Source of the DNA: Flammulina velutipes
Lineage: Eukaryota; Basidiomycota; Agaricomycetes; Agaricales; Physalacriaceae
Direction of reading: 5' to 3'
NCBI GenBank assembly: GCA_011800155.1
Contig: CM022370.1
Span: forward strand, 2,356,001 to 2,420,000
Length of the DNA: 64,000 nucleotides
A program made the position numbers and the translations under genes. The notes under the pieces are model-generated. The model worked only from the letters and a program-made list of their open reading frames with translations. It did not search any database and was not told the origin of the DNA. Positions 34,701-47,093 of the stretch are shown here, one piece after another (the stretch's first letter is position 1; each line of letters begins with the position of its first letter).

Positions 34701-35582
34701 TATCGCTCAAGCTGTTGTAGTGTATCTTTTCTCGAGCGTGTTCGCTATAGATCCGGCGCATATGGTTACGAGCTTCATCCCATATATGCTTCTCTCGCCG
34801 ACGTACATCAACATCCTCAACATGTGAGTCACCGACATCCGATAGTGAACCATTAATAGTGCTAATGCAACGACAGTTACGCTTACTCTAACCTTGACGA
34901 TGTATGTCGCAACCCTGTTGCTCTTTGCTTGCTTTGATTCAGCCCTCATAGATTTCCTGGGGGACAAAACAAGATGCAGAAGAACCCGAGGAACCAGAAG
35001 AGGACGGACGCGCGGAAGTGGTCTTGCGTACCAACGGGACATCTAAGGACGAAGTGATCGAGGTGCCAGACTTGTCGCCGGATGAAAAGAACGAGATGTA
35101 TGGGGATGCGATTTACAATCTCAAGAACCGTGTTCCTATTCACAAGTCGGAGGAGCGGCCGCTTACGGATGCTGAGCGGGAGGCCAATGCGAAGGAGTAC
35201 TATGCGAGTATCCGGACGAATGTAAGATCTTTAACTAAGGTGGAAGGGGTGTCATGCTCACTGGAAACTTAATTCTAGGTTCTTTTGGTCTGGGTATTGT
35301 CCAATGTGAGTTGGTTCTCACTGAGTCAAGTAGGGTTGTATGCTGACATTCCTTAGGGGATCCTGTTAGCTCTCATCCTAGGTAGTGGGAGCAACACGAC
35401 AGACACATTCACGCGCTCGACGCGTGCTCAAACATATCTAGTCTTCATTCTCGCTTTCACTGCCATCTCCAATATAATAGTAAGACGCTTTGTTCTTCTC
35501 ATATAGCTCGAAAGCTGACTTGTGTGTACAGCGCTTTCTGGCGTCTACATGCTACCTCATAATGACACTCATAACGGGCTAG
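31753..35582 (+). CDS. Chitin synthase, division 1 (class I/II-like)
   Basis: This plasma-membrane processive glycosyltransferase makes cell-wall chitin from UDP-GlcNAc. A 200-residue Ser/Tyr/Pro-rich N-terminus leads into [20 protein letters not shown] and [20 protein letters not shown]. The conserved core continues [78 protein letters not shown], the catalytic Asp region YLAEDRILCFEL, and [19 protein letters not shown]. Several transmembrane helices fill the C-terminal third. More than a dozen short introns cut the gene; one exon is only 14 nt (33762-33775). DVGTCPG replaces the commoner DVGTKPG-type sequence. The stop is TAG at 35580. Confidence 0.92.
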
Positions 35583-35676
35583 AGTGTATGTTTTATGTTT
35601 AATTTATGTTTATGGACACGAGTCACGACAGACTACTACTACTACATACTATATACAGATTAGGTAGCGTACGATG

Positions 35677-36939
35677 CTATGAGAAGAGATATTCGAAGAA
35701 CGACTTGGGTTTTGGTTTGGCAAGGCCGAACACAGGTTGAAATGGAATACGGGCTGGGGACCGTGATGGGGAAGACACTGAGCGGACTTGCGAAACGACG
35801 CGCGCGCGCAACTGGCGTGGTGTGCGATGAGAGTCTGCGATGGAGAGTCCTTGTATAGCAGGCGATAGTTGTTCGTTGTCCGCTTCCAGGTCGGTGTCAC
35901 CGCTGATCGACCAAGCCTCTAGTGATTCTGGCAGCGACTCCTGCGAAGAAGCGGGGATGGAGACGATCTCTTCTATATCTGACATTCCCGAGAGGGAGTC
36001 GATATCTGTAAAATCTGATTCGGGGTCAAACTGAGAGGAGCTGTCGACGTCTGTTACGGGAGGGGTGGCAATGGCCGAGGGGGCAAAGAAATCTGGACGT
36101 GCGACATTGGGACGAAGAAGGTAGGTGAGGCGAGCACCGGAGACCTCTTTACCTGGGAGCAATTGTTAGCGAATGATAGCAAATAAGTATGTTAAAAGGC
36201 TGAACACATACTGTAGCTGACGACTTCATGATAACGCGCACAACAATGCACAACGTAGCGTGCGAAGGCATCGTCAGTGATTCTCCATACCAACTGGAAC
36301 GGCGTCCTTGAAACCTCGAATATCGTCTCCGTCTCTCCTACCATACAATCCGCGTCGTCATCTGCACGCTGCTGGAAATCGGGAGACAAGACAGAGCCGG
36401 CTTTGGTGAGCCAGTCCGTGATAGCGAGCTCGACGTCGCGCACTAGGAATTGGGCGCGTCGGCCAGATCTGCGCAGTTCGCGTCGCATGCCTTTGAGGCT
36501 GAGCGAGAAGCGGCCGGCGTTGGCTGAGCTGGGGTCGAACGCAGGGGGTTCGGGTGTGGGAAGCTTGGCTGAGCGGGGCAGGTAGATAGGAAGAGGCTCA
36601 GGAAAGGTGGATTTGACGGAGTGGAAGTCAATGTTGTAGTCTCTCTTGCTGGCGAATACGATGTGCGGATTGCCTACGAAACGTTCTGGGAACACGTTAA
36701 GAACAGAGTGATATATTGCAAGGTGGTGTCTGACCGTTATCTTTGCGTCGCATCCATCGTTTGCCGTCGTTCTCGTCTCTCCTGCGAGCCTTCCGGGATG
36801 GTGCAGATGGTGGTGCAGAACGCGTAGCTTTGAGGTGGCCGAACCTGTCTTGAAGACCAGGATTTCGTAGGATGGCGGGGAAAGATAAGGGAATCGCGGT
36901 CGTCACCATGAGTGTGTCAACGTTAGAATCGTCCTGCAT
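35677..36939 (-). CDS. R3H-associated N-terminal domain protein
   Basis: The N-terminus reads IPLSFPAILRNPGLQDRFGH and then RRRDENDGKRWMRRKDN, a pattern I associate with the R3H-associated N-terminal domain of fungal proteins. After an intron it continues NPHIVFASKRDYNIDFHSVK, ANAGRFSLSLKGMRRELRRS and an R3H-like helical region (FARYVVHCCARYHEVVSYS). The last exon is Ser/Glu-rich, ending PKPKSFFEYLFS. R3H domains bind single-stranded nucleic acid. The function of this family is not established to my knowledge. Two in-frame ATGs (36939 and 36909) could serve as start. Confidence 0.68.
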
Positions 36940-37845
36940 TGCGAAGAAATGCGCAGCAAAGGGGTAAAGCTAGAGTGTGGACAGTGAAGGTTGCTGTCAG
37001 AGTTATGTAGTTGCCTTATCGGAGTCACCATGAATCCTATGATCGTACACATTCAGCCGGTCCCGACTACCGAGCTCGGTCTCACTCATGGACGCCCACG
37101 ACCACCATCTGTGCTTACACCTATTAGGCCCTCAGTAGCCTCGTTTCTTACTATTTGTCAGCTGGTATGCCATCTATATTAAAGCTTCTCCTATTTCTCT
37201 GAAATCTGTCCCATAGCTATGTGTAACAAAATAATATGTAACATACAATTGTTATGGTCTTCAAATGAGTACGCGACGAATCCTCTTCTGACGTGCTGCT
37301 AGCAGTACCTTCCTTCCAGCCCATCGACACGGGTAACGGGTCTAGCTACATAGGATGATGCGGTAAGTCACTGTGGGCGGGAAGGTTTCGACTTTCAAAA
37401 AGGTACTCCTTTGTGCTGAGCGCTCAAGCACGACGCCGAGGTCAAGACGGACTATATGGCAGTCATTGAAGGTCCTATGGCCCAAGTCACGTATGTACAC
37501 AACCCGGAAAGGACTTGACGCGTACGGGCACGCACGGAGCAACGGTATATGTTTGCTCGCATTGTTCGCCTCGCCGTTCTCACCGCCCAAGTTCCCAACA
37601 GCCGATCTTCAACGCGTGGTTTGTGGCTTACTGCAGTCAGAGGATCGTCAACAGCCAATCACAGTCAAAAATCACATTCCTTAAATCACGGAAGCTCAAC
37701 ATGAGGCTCATGTGGTCGGCGCTTCAGCAAAAATAGATCACTGAAAGTGCACTAAGTAGGTGCTTAACTTGTACCGGACATCCAGACTCGTGCGCCACCA
37801 TGGTATAAATGCAACCATCTAGCGCACTTCAGGTTCCCCAGCAAG
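36940..37845. other. Intergenic, 906 bases
   Basis: One of the longest gene-free stretches in the window. Short open frames exist on both strands (for example 37373-37684 plus), but none shows a domain, a signal peptide or supporting introns. TATAAAT at 37804-37810 lies 36-42 bases before the ATG of the secreted protein gene and is a good core promoter. Confidence 0.4.
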
Positions 37846-40800
37846 ATGAAGAGCTCTAACTATTTCTTTCTGGTCTTTCTGGGCATACTTCAGCTGGCGC
37901 GACCTGCTGTCGCTGCCAATGGGACTTGTATCTCTTCACCGGAGAGCTCATGCACTACCCTTGTCGCGCTCTGTGTGAACAAAGTTGCCAGTGGACAGGT
38001 ATTATCTTTGTAGTTGCTCTCGACCGATCTTGATTTTTGGCAGGTCGCTTCAAACAATTTTTGGTCTGTTCCAGAATGCTTCACAGGCGCAACTTGTGCT
38101 GGCGTATGTCACTTCTCGAACCCTTCTCGTGTATACATGTCTGACGAATGTGGTTGCGGTTTAACAGTCTGCGGCTGTATTAGATGCTGCATGTTGTGCA
38201 GGTACTTGCACGACTCTCCGCCAGCTGAACAGTCTCAACTACAACAAGGTTCATTCTTTGTCGATTTCATCTCGTGATTGAGACCTGATTATTATTTCTT
38301 CAGGTTTATGCACCGATGGTTGGCTCCTGCGCTTCTGACCCCAATGGCTGCCCGGTTACATGGAGTGAGTCAAGTGGCAGTACAATCAATACCTGCCGTC
38401 TCATATGTCTCTTTAGCTGATTTCGTGAACTACTTTTACAACACCGTTCAAGGCACCTTAGCCATGGATTGGCCTACGTCTGGTGATGCTGTACTGGCTT
38501 GGTGGGCTGAGATCGCAACCTGGACTGGGGTCAGTGAACGTACTATCGTCATTGGCGTTGTGTACTCATTCCCCGATCCTTGTTAGTTTTGTTCTGGGAC
38601 AAACTGCGTGAACGGTCAAATCCCTTACACCAATCTTGACGACTGGCTGCGGTACTCTTCCGAAGTGCTCGTCACTACGCCGGGCAGCCCTCCGATTAGG
38701 GACCCGTTGAGCCCAATTCGCGATGAGAACGAGGATGATTGGGACCCTGTTACAAATGGGCCATGTCCGTATGACGATTCGACTCTTTGTGGTTACGATG
38801 ACGGGCCCCAGGAGCCACCAGACACCGACAGTGCGTCGTTCGCCACCAACAGTGCTAGCCCAAAGCCCAACTTCGCTACTTTATCCCTTACTTCTCGCGG
38901 TGATACCCCATCTTCCTTGGTGTCATCGTCTATCGCAGACGACTTCCTTCCCCGTAATGTGCCACCCCCGGTTTATATCACTAACGGGACCGACCGCGTC
39001 GCCGTCGATCTAAATCTAGATGGAGGTTCCCCGCCAGAGCGCCGATCGTTCTCCATTGTCGAACGTGTAATCGAAAACATGAATACTCATCCCCTTCAAA
39101 ATCGTGCCCCTACACCGTCGAAGGATACATGCTCAGGCAGAATAGACACTCCCTCCCCCCTCCCTATCCTCACGTACTATTGTGACTATCTACCGAAAAT
39201 CTGCGCCAACATTCGCAGCTCAGGACTCCTCCTCAATGACGAAGTGGTCTTGACCTACGATCCTTTTGGGACCGGAAAACGAAGGAGCAGTGTCTGTTCG
39301 GGTGTCGATATCAAGAAAAAATTGCGATCCGCTGGATGCGATAGAGCTCAACATGATCCTGCCTATTGGAATGTATGTTTCTGTGAAAGATACCCCTTGT
39401 TTTGTGCTGAAGTTGTGATAGGTATCTTGCGACGAATTTCCATTCAACTCAGCACTGGAAGGTGGCAAGAAAAACGGGGCAGTTGTAGCTGGTGTCCCCG
39501 AGCGGGAGCAAAACTATCAGGGAACACTACAGAGCGCTGTAGCCGCGCTGTATCGCATAAAGGGCGATAATCGTTCGATATGGTCAAGGCCCCGGAACCT
39601 CAAAGGGGCATACGCCGGAATGTGCCACGAGTACATTGTCAAACTCGTCGATACTCCCCCAGACGACACCCCTTTGACAGCAGTAGGAACCCTCTACTCT
39701 GGAGGAGCCTTCATCGGTGGTAACGTTGCAGGCTATACCAAAACGATTACGCACAGCGAAGCGAAGCTCCCTCCTGCCCCGCGCGCACCGTATGACTATC
39801 CCACAAGCGCTTCAGCACTAAAACCGGCTGCAAAATACAATCCGTGGAACTGCAGTCCGTGCAATAAAGGCGCCCCTCTAGTACCATTCCAGGAGTTCAG
39901 CAACGACACAATCTCGACTCCTACTACAGCTCCCGCCTTTGAGGCTGCAGCTGAACCATCGACATGCACGGAAACTACTACACGACCAACAAGCACTCCG
40001 ACTCCGACCAGCGATGCTGCGGCGAATGCTGCTGAAGCTGCCACCGCCGCAAACGCTGCTGAAGCTGGTTCGTCTTGCTCTTGCTTTCCAGATGAAGCCT
40101 GATCAATATTTGGTTCACAGCTCTTGCAAGCGCTAACGAACCTGCTGCTACCATGGCTGCAGCTAAAGCGGTTGTGAATGCTGCCAAGGCTGCAGCTGCC
40201 GCCGCCGCCGTAGCAGCAGCAGCGGTAAGTAGTTACATCTAGCCTACTTTCAGTATTGCTGAACACATTCATCAGGCCGTCGCAAACAATCCAGCAGCCA
40301 TGGCGTCCGCAATTGCTTCTGCATCATATACACAGCAGGCCCTTGAATCTGCTCTTGCGTTCCTCACTGACATTTTCGGTACTGGGACAATTCCAGCTTC
40401 GATCGCTTCAGTTATCGAAAAGGTAAGAGTCAAGCTCTCCATTGTATTTACGCTCACTCATATTCAATAGGCCAGCATAGTCGGGACGGATACTGCTTCT
40501 ACCATTGTCGATACATGGAATACGAAACCACCTCAATCCGACCCAGTGCCACCTCCCAGTGACCCAGCTCACGATCCTTCGACTAATTCTGGCGGAGGCG
40601 CGAATCTTCCGCCTGCTGCATGCTTCGGCGCCGGATCGTCAGGTCAACTCACAGTGTCTGGCGGCTTCGTATGGTCCACCGGCTCTTCGACGCAAGGCGC
40701 GCGACTGACCGATGCTGGAAATCCGGCGTACTTTGGTGTGAACTTGGCTTCGGACGGAGGGTTTTATCTTGGAAGCCTATGCGCTGGGGTGTATAGTTGG

Positions 40801-41016
40801 TCCAGCGGAGGAGCGCAGCCGAGCTTTCAAGTTGGGTGCTCGAACCATGAATTCGGATCGTATTGGAATACGGTGAAGCAGCCGTGTTATTTGTTTCCGG
40901 GCACTGAAGGCGGGTATAATGTTGTTTGTGGGAACAGTCCTGGGACGATATATAGCTGTCTGCAGAGTAAAGGGTACACTCCTCAGTTGAAGCCCATTTC
41001 GTTCGCTTGGTCATGA
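37846..41016 (+). CDS. Secreted modular protein with NucA/NucB-type nuclease domain
   Basis: A signal peptide of about 23 residues opens the protein (MKSSNYFFLVFLGILQLARP, cleavage near AVAA-NG). A Cys-rich region follows, then DFVNYFYNTVQG and AVLAWWAEIATWTGFCSGTN, a 300-residue Pro/Ser/Asp-rich linker, and at about 39360-39720 a segment that looks like the NucA/NucB extracellular DNase domain: CDEFPFNSALEGG, VPEREQNYQGTLQ and YRIKGDN. The Asp/Glu of CDEFPF and the Glu of EGG fit the catalytic pattern. An Ala-rich helical stretch (near 39920-40400) and a C-terminal Cys domain (CFGAGSSGQLTVSG to PISFAWS) end it. I infer at least ten exons. A TATA box sits 36 bases upstream. Role unknown; a secreted DNase acting on competitors or on extracellular DNA is plausible. 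Confidence 0.65.
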
Positions 41017-41310
41017 ATCTTCTTGTTTACATATCTGTATTTACCTTTCATTGAGATGTTTCTTGTATAAGTACATTTTCAATATAACCTTTTTGTCTTA
41101 CTTAAACGTGAATGTGGTGCTAAATGAGCTTCGTTAATTCAATCATGAAGAATACACGCAGAACATTCGCACAGTAACGTTGACCCAGAACAGTTGAGTA
41201 GCGCCACACTGGTTGGACTCATATTACATCAAGCCTTCCCACATTGACCGACAGCAGTGTTCGCCAACAGACAATGTTCATTATGAACAACTGTATTATT
41301 ATTATTATTT

Positions 41311-44067
41311 CTATTCAATCCTACCCCTCAGCCAACTCAGCAAACCCTTTGTACCCTCCCGTTCCCAAATCCTCCTAGCAGGAACGCGGAATCTGAAAAT
41401 CATCTAGTCAGATACCATACACGCAAGAAAACGTTCTAACACTCACATATTACCGTCAACCAGGAAGACATCCAACGGCAGCAAGCCCAACTCGGGCGGG
41501 ATCCTCCCAATCTCATTATCTCTCAAATCCAGTTCCTCTAACTTCCATCCCGGAACGTCCCTATGACCTTTAAACCCATCCGCGAGTCCTTTGAATCCTT
41601 CCAGCTCAGTAATCTTGTTGCCTCTCAACCCAAGTCGTTTGAGCCCCTTCCTCTGCGACGTGCATAAAATCAACGACGACAACACTCCGGTCGTCAGACA
41701 ATCACCCGACAAGCCGTTGAAAGAGAGGTTTAGCGCCTGTAGGCTCGGGAAAAGTCTCGCGATGAGCGGTAGGAGTGATTCCGTCGTACGGGTAGGCGTA
41801 GCACTGCCCGACGCACTATCAGACCGAACGATTGGAACATGTTCAGTCAGATCGCATGCCTCGAGATCGAGCTCTTCGAGGTTGGGAAGATACGGTCCGT
41901 CCTCCAGGGGTAGGCTGAAGCATCGGTCCATGCGTCTATTGGTCAACACAAGTGTACGGAGGGTATCAGCAAAGGGCTGCGCGAGAATCGGGGTCAGAGG
42001 GAGTGTTGGTGTCGGTAAGGCGATATCTGAAGGCGGTGACGACGAACGAGGGGCAGACGGCGACAGCGCGAGAGAAAAGGCACGGAAATGACCAGCTTTG
42101 GGAGGAGGTGCGGATGGTGGGAGAGTGAGTGAATGCGAAGTTGCGTCGTAGTATTGCGAGTTTGACAAGGAGAAGGCGTGGGGTAGTGGGCTCGTCCCTC
42201 TAGAAGGGTCATCTCGCTGCTGCTGTTGCTCTTCCTGAGCCTTGAGTGCTGCTTGGGCACGCGCTCGTCGCTTGCCACCTTCAGTCAGAAGACCCTGCTC
42301 TGCGTCAATCTCCCAAGACTCCTTCACAATTTCCTTGGGTTTGGATATCTCAACCTTCTTTTCGGAAGCAAACGCAGAGGACGAAGCGGCGGCAGCTGCT
42401 TGAGCTCTCATGCGCCGTTTTGCACCCTCAGTCAACAAGCCCTGCTCCGCTTCAATCTCCCAAGATTCCTTCGTGGCCACTGGAATAAACCTCTTTGGAG
42501 TTTCCACGATAGGTGTGCCGTTCCATTCCTCCTGAGTCTCTGCTTGGATAGCCCGTCGCGCTTTCAGCCGGTTCTCGGCTTCAATCTCCCAAGCTTCCTT
42601 CACGATTACTTTACCAACACCCACACGAAGAGTACCCTCTGGTGGCATCTCAGTCGTTATTTCGTAGGTAACGACCTGCTGCAGACCCTGCAGAGCGGCT
42701 TTCATGGCAGCTGGGGTAACAGCAGTATCCTCGACTTGGAAGGCGCGCAATGCAGGGAAAATCGACGAAGACGAGAGATCTGAAGGGAACGCGTCGTCGC
42801 CTATTTCGCTATGATGAAGGTGCAGCTCCTGAAGTTCATAAAGGTCTCCAAGGGAACGCACAAGTGTTCTGGTTGCTGGATTGCGTATGCCGAGTGGATT
42901 GTGGGAGATGTCGAGTTTTAATAAATGGACCGGGATATGGGATATATCAATAGCTTCAGCACGTAACTTGTTGTGGGAAATGTCGAGGTTGACAAGACGA
43001 GGAAGAGGGGAAATTGAACGATTAATGGCTGGGGCGAAAAAGTCGTCAGAGGCATATTCGTTGCGCGAACTCGGATTCGCAAAGTATGCGCCAAACGGTA
43101 TGGATGTGAGGGAGTTGTGAGAGAGGTTCAGAACTGTAAGTTCGGGAAGGGCAAAGATGACATCCGGTAGAGATGACAGGTTGTTCCAGGAGAGGTCCAA
43201 GGACGAAAGGAAGGGCAGATCCGCTATTGTTGATGGAATGGATGTCAACTTGTTTTTGTGCATCTACAGAAGGCGAGTAAGCATTGAGATAAAGCAGGAA
43301 GGTAGCACTGACATCCAAGATTCTTAGAGACCCGAACATGGATATCTCAGGCTGGATTTCAATGACCTCGTTGTTGCCCATCCGAAGGGTTTTCAAGTCC
43401 TCGCCATCGTACCACGCGCCTTGCTTGTGGTCGGAACCATAGGGAGGTTCAGTCGGTACAGACTGCAACGGCTCCGGCTTGACGCTAAGATGAATCTCGA
43501 AGAGTATCGAGGGTATGCATGGCAAGTTTCGAGTTGCGAGATTGAGATTACCTTGATAAGAATCCTTTATTGTTGAGTTGAGCCAGACACATGAGAGAGC
43601 GCTGTTCGTTCACCTGTACTCCGTGCTTTCTGTATGGTTTCCCTCACCGACTGTCTTCCGTATAAATCCTCTTCTGCGCCGGGGTCGTTCGACGGTGGAG
43701 CTTCATCCTCGGGAGAAGCGGTTGCCAATCCAGAGCCTGGTCTCTTGGTTTTCTTGGCCTCTGCGCGCTTCAAAGCAATTGCCTCTTTAATACTGAGGGC
43801 AGCGGGGGATGGCACTGGTGGTGGTGACTCGGCTTTGGGACGAGACGGTGTTGCAGGCTTTGTCGTTGACTTTGTACGCGTTCTAACCGGCATAGGAGTC
43901 GGCGTCGTCGTACGCGGCTTGACAGGCGTTGCAGCACTCTTGGTGCGTGTCCTGACCGGTGTCGAAGTGGGTGGGGCAAGCGTGGCGCCCGACTTTGACG
44001 GTGTCGAAGGAGACTTTGTAGACGTGCGCGACGTTGCTCGGGAAGTCGGGATTGGAACGCGAGACAT
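41311..44067 (-). CDS. Leucine-rich-repeat protein, LRRC40-like
   Basis: The N-terminus is a Ser/Thr/Pro-rich basic segment (MSRVPIPTSRATSRTSTKSP). A short motif, DLYGRQSVRETIQKARSTG, precedes the repeats. LRRs of the typical LxxLxLxxNxL form run from LATRNLPCIP through MHKNKLTSIPSTIADLPFL, LDLSWNNLSSLPDVIFALPE and LDISHNKLR. A non-LRR insert of about 250 residues contains three copies of a KESWEIEAE unit. LRRs resume with LRTLVLTNRRMD and end GNIFRVPARRIWEREGTKGL, where the last intron restores the frame. The final residues LLSWLRGRIE match what I remember of LRRC40-type proteins. Cellular role is unknown to me. It diverges from Aurora kinase. Confidence 0.78.
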
Positions 44068-44244
44068 GGTTGTCGTGTGAATGACAGGAACAATAATTCC
44101 AAGCGGTTCGGAGGAAGTGCAGCCAAACAATGGGAAACAATCCCGCGTCCACGTGACAAATCGAACCGACTCCCACGCGAGGGCCGGGGTTGATTTCAGC
44201 GTGGCTCTTGCCTTGACTGCACGCATCCGGCGCACCTCTTCACC

Positions 44245-45601
44245 ATGTCTTCTGTCGCTGCCGTTACTCGCCAAATCGCTGCGCTCGAGATTTCTGGCAA
44301 AAACAAGACAACTTCGACTTCAGCGAGACCTCCCCTTCACAGCAAGCAGCCCAGCCAAACTAACGTCGCAAAGCTACTCACAAAGTTCTCTGCTCCCAAT
44401 GCGCCATCCAAGATAACGAAAACAACATCCTCATCCACTCTGCGAACACAAACTCCCTCCGGCGACGAGAAAGCACCAGCGAAGCAAGCAAGCGCTCAGA
44501 TAGACATCGGCAGCTACGATGGCGGTCTGGAGCTCGACAATGAAAAGCGGGGAGAGGCTGTCACCGGTGAAGCTGCAAAGGAGCTAGCTCTTGACTCGAG
44601 CTCAGCTAGGTGAGTACTTGTAACAGGCTATCTGACCATCATTGATCGTTCGTTAGGCAACACCCAACGCGCGAATGGAACCTTCACTGCTTTGACATGG
44701 GCCGACCATTGGGCAAAGGCAAATTCGGTCGTGTCTACATGGTTCGGACAAAGACCGAACCCAACTACATCATCGCCCTCAAAACCCTCTACAAGTCGGA
44801 AATAGTCCAGAACCGCGTCGAGAAACAGACTCGGCGTGAAATCGAAATCCAACAGAATCTGCGCCACCCCAACGTCCTCCGCCTCTACGGTTACTTCCAT
44901 GATGAGAAGCGTATCTTCCTCATGCTCGAGTTCGCCGGCAAGGGAGAGCTTTACCGACAGCTGAGCAAGTTCGGCAAGTTCAGTGAGAAGCGGAGCTCGC
45001 GCTACATCGACCAGATGGCCGACGCGTTGATGTACCTCCATAGCAAGCACGTTATCCATCGCGATATCAAGCCCGAGAACTTGCTCCTCGGTATAAACGG
45101 GGAACTCAAGATTGCTGACTTTGGCTGGAGTGTTCACGCACCGGGAAACCGAAGGAAGACAATGTGCGGAACTCTGGATTATCTTCCTCCAGAAATGGTT
45201 GAAGGAAAGGAACACACCGAATGCGTTGACCACTGGGCTTTGGGCGTCTTGACGTACGAGTTCTTGAATGGATGTCCTCCGTTCGAAGTGCCGGGTAGCG
45301 TTCATGGTAAGCCGAATTCACCAGGACATTTTTGCCATTATAATAACCTCTTTTTGTAGATACATACAAGCGTATATCCCGAGTGGATCTCCGCTTTCCT
45401 CCTGGTATGTCCGCCGAATCGAAGGATCTTGTTGGAAAGGTACACAGTCCACTCTTCGTTCCAATGATGCAAACTGATATTTGGCTGTAGCTCCTGAAGC
45501 ATGAACCTCACCAACGTTTACCTCTGGCAGACGTCCTCCGTCACCCATGGGTTGTGCGATATCGATCGAAGAGTAGCACTCGCGGTAGCGAGCTTTCTTG
45601 A
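44245..45601 (+). CDS. Aurora kinase (Ipl1/Ark1 type)
   Basis: This mitotic Ser/Thr kinase is the enzymatic subunit of the chromosomal passenger complex, correcting kinetochore-microtubule attachments. A 130-residue Ser/Thr/Lys-rich N-terminus precedes the kinase domain: [19 protein letters not shown] (glycine loop), IALKTLYK (catalytic Lys), [14 protein letters not shown] (HRD loop), [12 protein letters not shown] (DFG), [15 protein letters not shown] (activation loop with the Aurora-type phosphosite Thr), and [18 protein letters not shown]. The last exons give [17 protein letters not shown] and [15 protein letters not shown]. The DFGWSV activation segment is diagnostic of Aurora. The stop is TGA at 45599. 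Confidence 0.93.
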
Positions 45602-45732
45602 TACGTTGCACTTTCACTTCAGTATTTATGCCAGGACGTATGTCCCACTACAGATCAGCATTCCAATATGGTTATTAGGCTATGTTTCACAAGAGTTGCG
45701 CTATAAACAACCCCTTCCGCATATCTTCTCTT

Positions 45733-47093
45733 CTACTTTGCATGAACCGCCAAAAACTCTTCCTCGATACTGGCCAAGAAGTCCTGTGTGGTCTTCGTCG
45801 GTTTCCAGCCAAGGGCCTTGCTACGGTCCGACGTACACCTTGAGTTGGCTCCCATACATGTGAAGACGATAAGCGGGTTTTCTTCAAGCTCCTTGTCTGT
45901 GAAAGGTGTTGGCTCTGCCGTGCCAATGCCTCTGTTGTTCATAATACTCGCTAACTGCTTGGAAAGATCGAGCATGCGATGTTCGTCGTTCGAACCATAG
46001 TAAAAGCCGTGTCGGCCATGCTGGAACTCTGGAGATGCTTTGATGGAAGGAGTCCAGGTAGCGCTGAAGATATTTTCGAATAAGATGATGTACAGATCCG
46101 TCACTTGTGTAGAAGTTGGTTAGCCTGCGGGAACTTGCAAAGCCAAATGGAGACTCACGTTCATCAATGTCTACATTCGCCCATATGTTTGCGCCTGCTC
46201 CGACGATACCAGCTTGTCCTCGAGCGATACTTGTTTTGACTAGGAGAGGCACGTGGATGGACATCGGTCGTTGGATTCCGAGCTCTACGAGGGGTCCTGT
46301 GGCGCGACCGTAGATGCAAGATGGGGCCACGATGTACGTCTTGACATATCCTGCGGAAAGTGTCAACAACAGACGATACGTTGGCAACATAGTGATCCTT
46401 ACCTTGTTGGTCAGCTTCTACAATAGCGATGTCAACTGGACGGTGAGGTTGGCTTAATGGCAGTGTCTCAATCAGAGGGATGTTCATATCGGAGTACACG
46501 GTCTCCGAGTCTTTCATGCCTTGCGTTTGAACCGAAAGGACACCTGAAATAGATGAGCATTGAACAAAGTAGTTGCAGCGTGATGGAGGTACCAGTTCCC
46601 GACTGATATAACAGTTAGCGCTTTAGTCTACCCACTAGGAGATGAGAGGTATCTCACAGTGTGAACCAAGCTAGGAGCGACACCCGTTCGTTCGAATCTC
46701 GCCTTCAGCCCAGCAAGAATAGCCTTGTTGGCTTCGACGTCGTCGCAATCGGTCTATACCACAACAACCGTAAGCATCCGACACAATACAGAGGATGCAT
46801 GACCTACGCAGGCAAACACAATATCAGCTTCGGCTGCCAGAGAAGCAAGCAGCGCTCCATCCGAAGTAAAGCCGAAGACTGCCTTCAAGCCCAGGGAACG
46901 AAGTTTTTCAGCCTTCTCCTCAGATCTAACAAGGGCAGTAATATCCAACACCCGTCGAAGAGGGTGGGACAACAGTCTGGTAAGAATAGAGCCACCAACG
47001 TAGCCTGACAGACCGTGAGAAAACGATGTGATCAGATCAAGATGAGAAAAACGCACCGGTGGCGCCGGTAAAGAATATCTTGGTGTAGACCAT
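45733..47093 (-). CDS. Rossmann-fold NAD(P)-binding epimerase/reductase-like protein
   Basis: The N-terminus MVYTKIFFTGATGYVGGSIL is the GxxGxxG nucleotide-binding motif of the NmrA/extended SDR group, restored by removing the first intron. The following segment (HPLRRVLDITALVRSEEKAE) fits the second strand and helix. Later exons give IVAPSCIYGRATGPLVELGI, IVGAGANIWANVDIDE, and a C-terminal helical region ending LASIEEEFLAVHAK. The total is about 365 residues in six or so exons. The YxxxK dyad of SDRs is not clearly present. Substrate unknown. Confidence 0.7.

Noticed and set aside
37373..37684. 103-codon plus-strand frame in the intergenic gap
   Set aside because: No domain, no signal peptide and ordinary composition.
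41293..41310. Short ATT microsatellite
   Set aside because: About five units only, next to the LRR gene stop; ordinary 3' flank sequence.
44628..45305. 225-codon minus-strand open frame
   Set aside because: It is antisense to the Aurora kinase domain and shows no domain of its own.
46660..46695. GTTCGAATC, a second tRNA B-box look-alike
   Set aside because: It lies in an exon of the Rossmann-fold gene (KARFERTGV) and no tRNA fold is possible.
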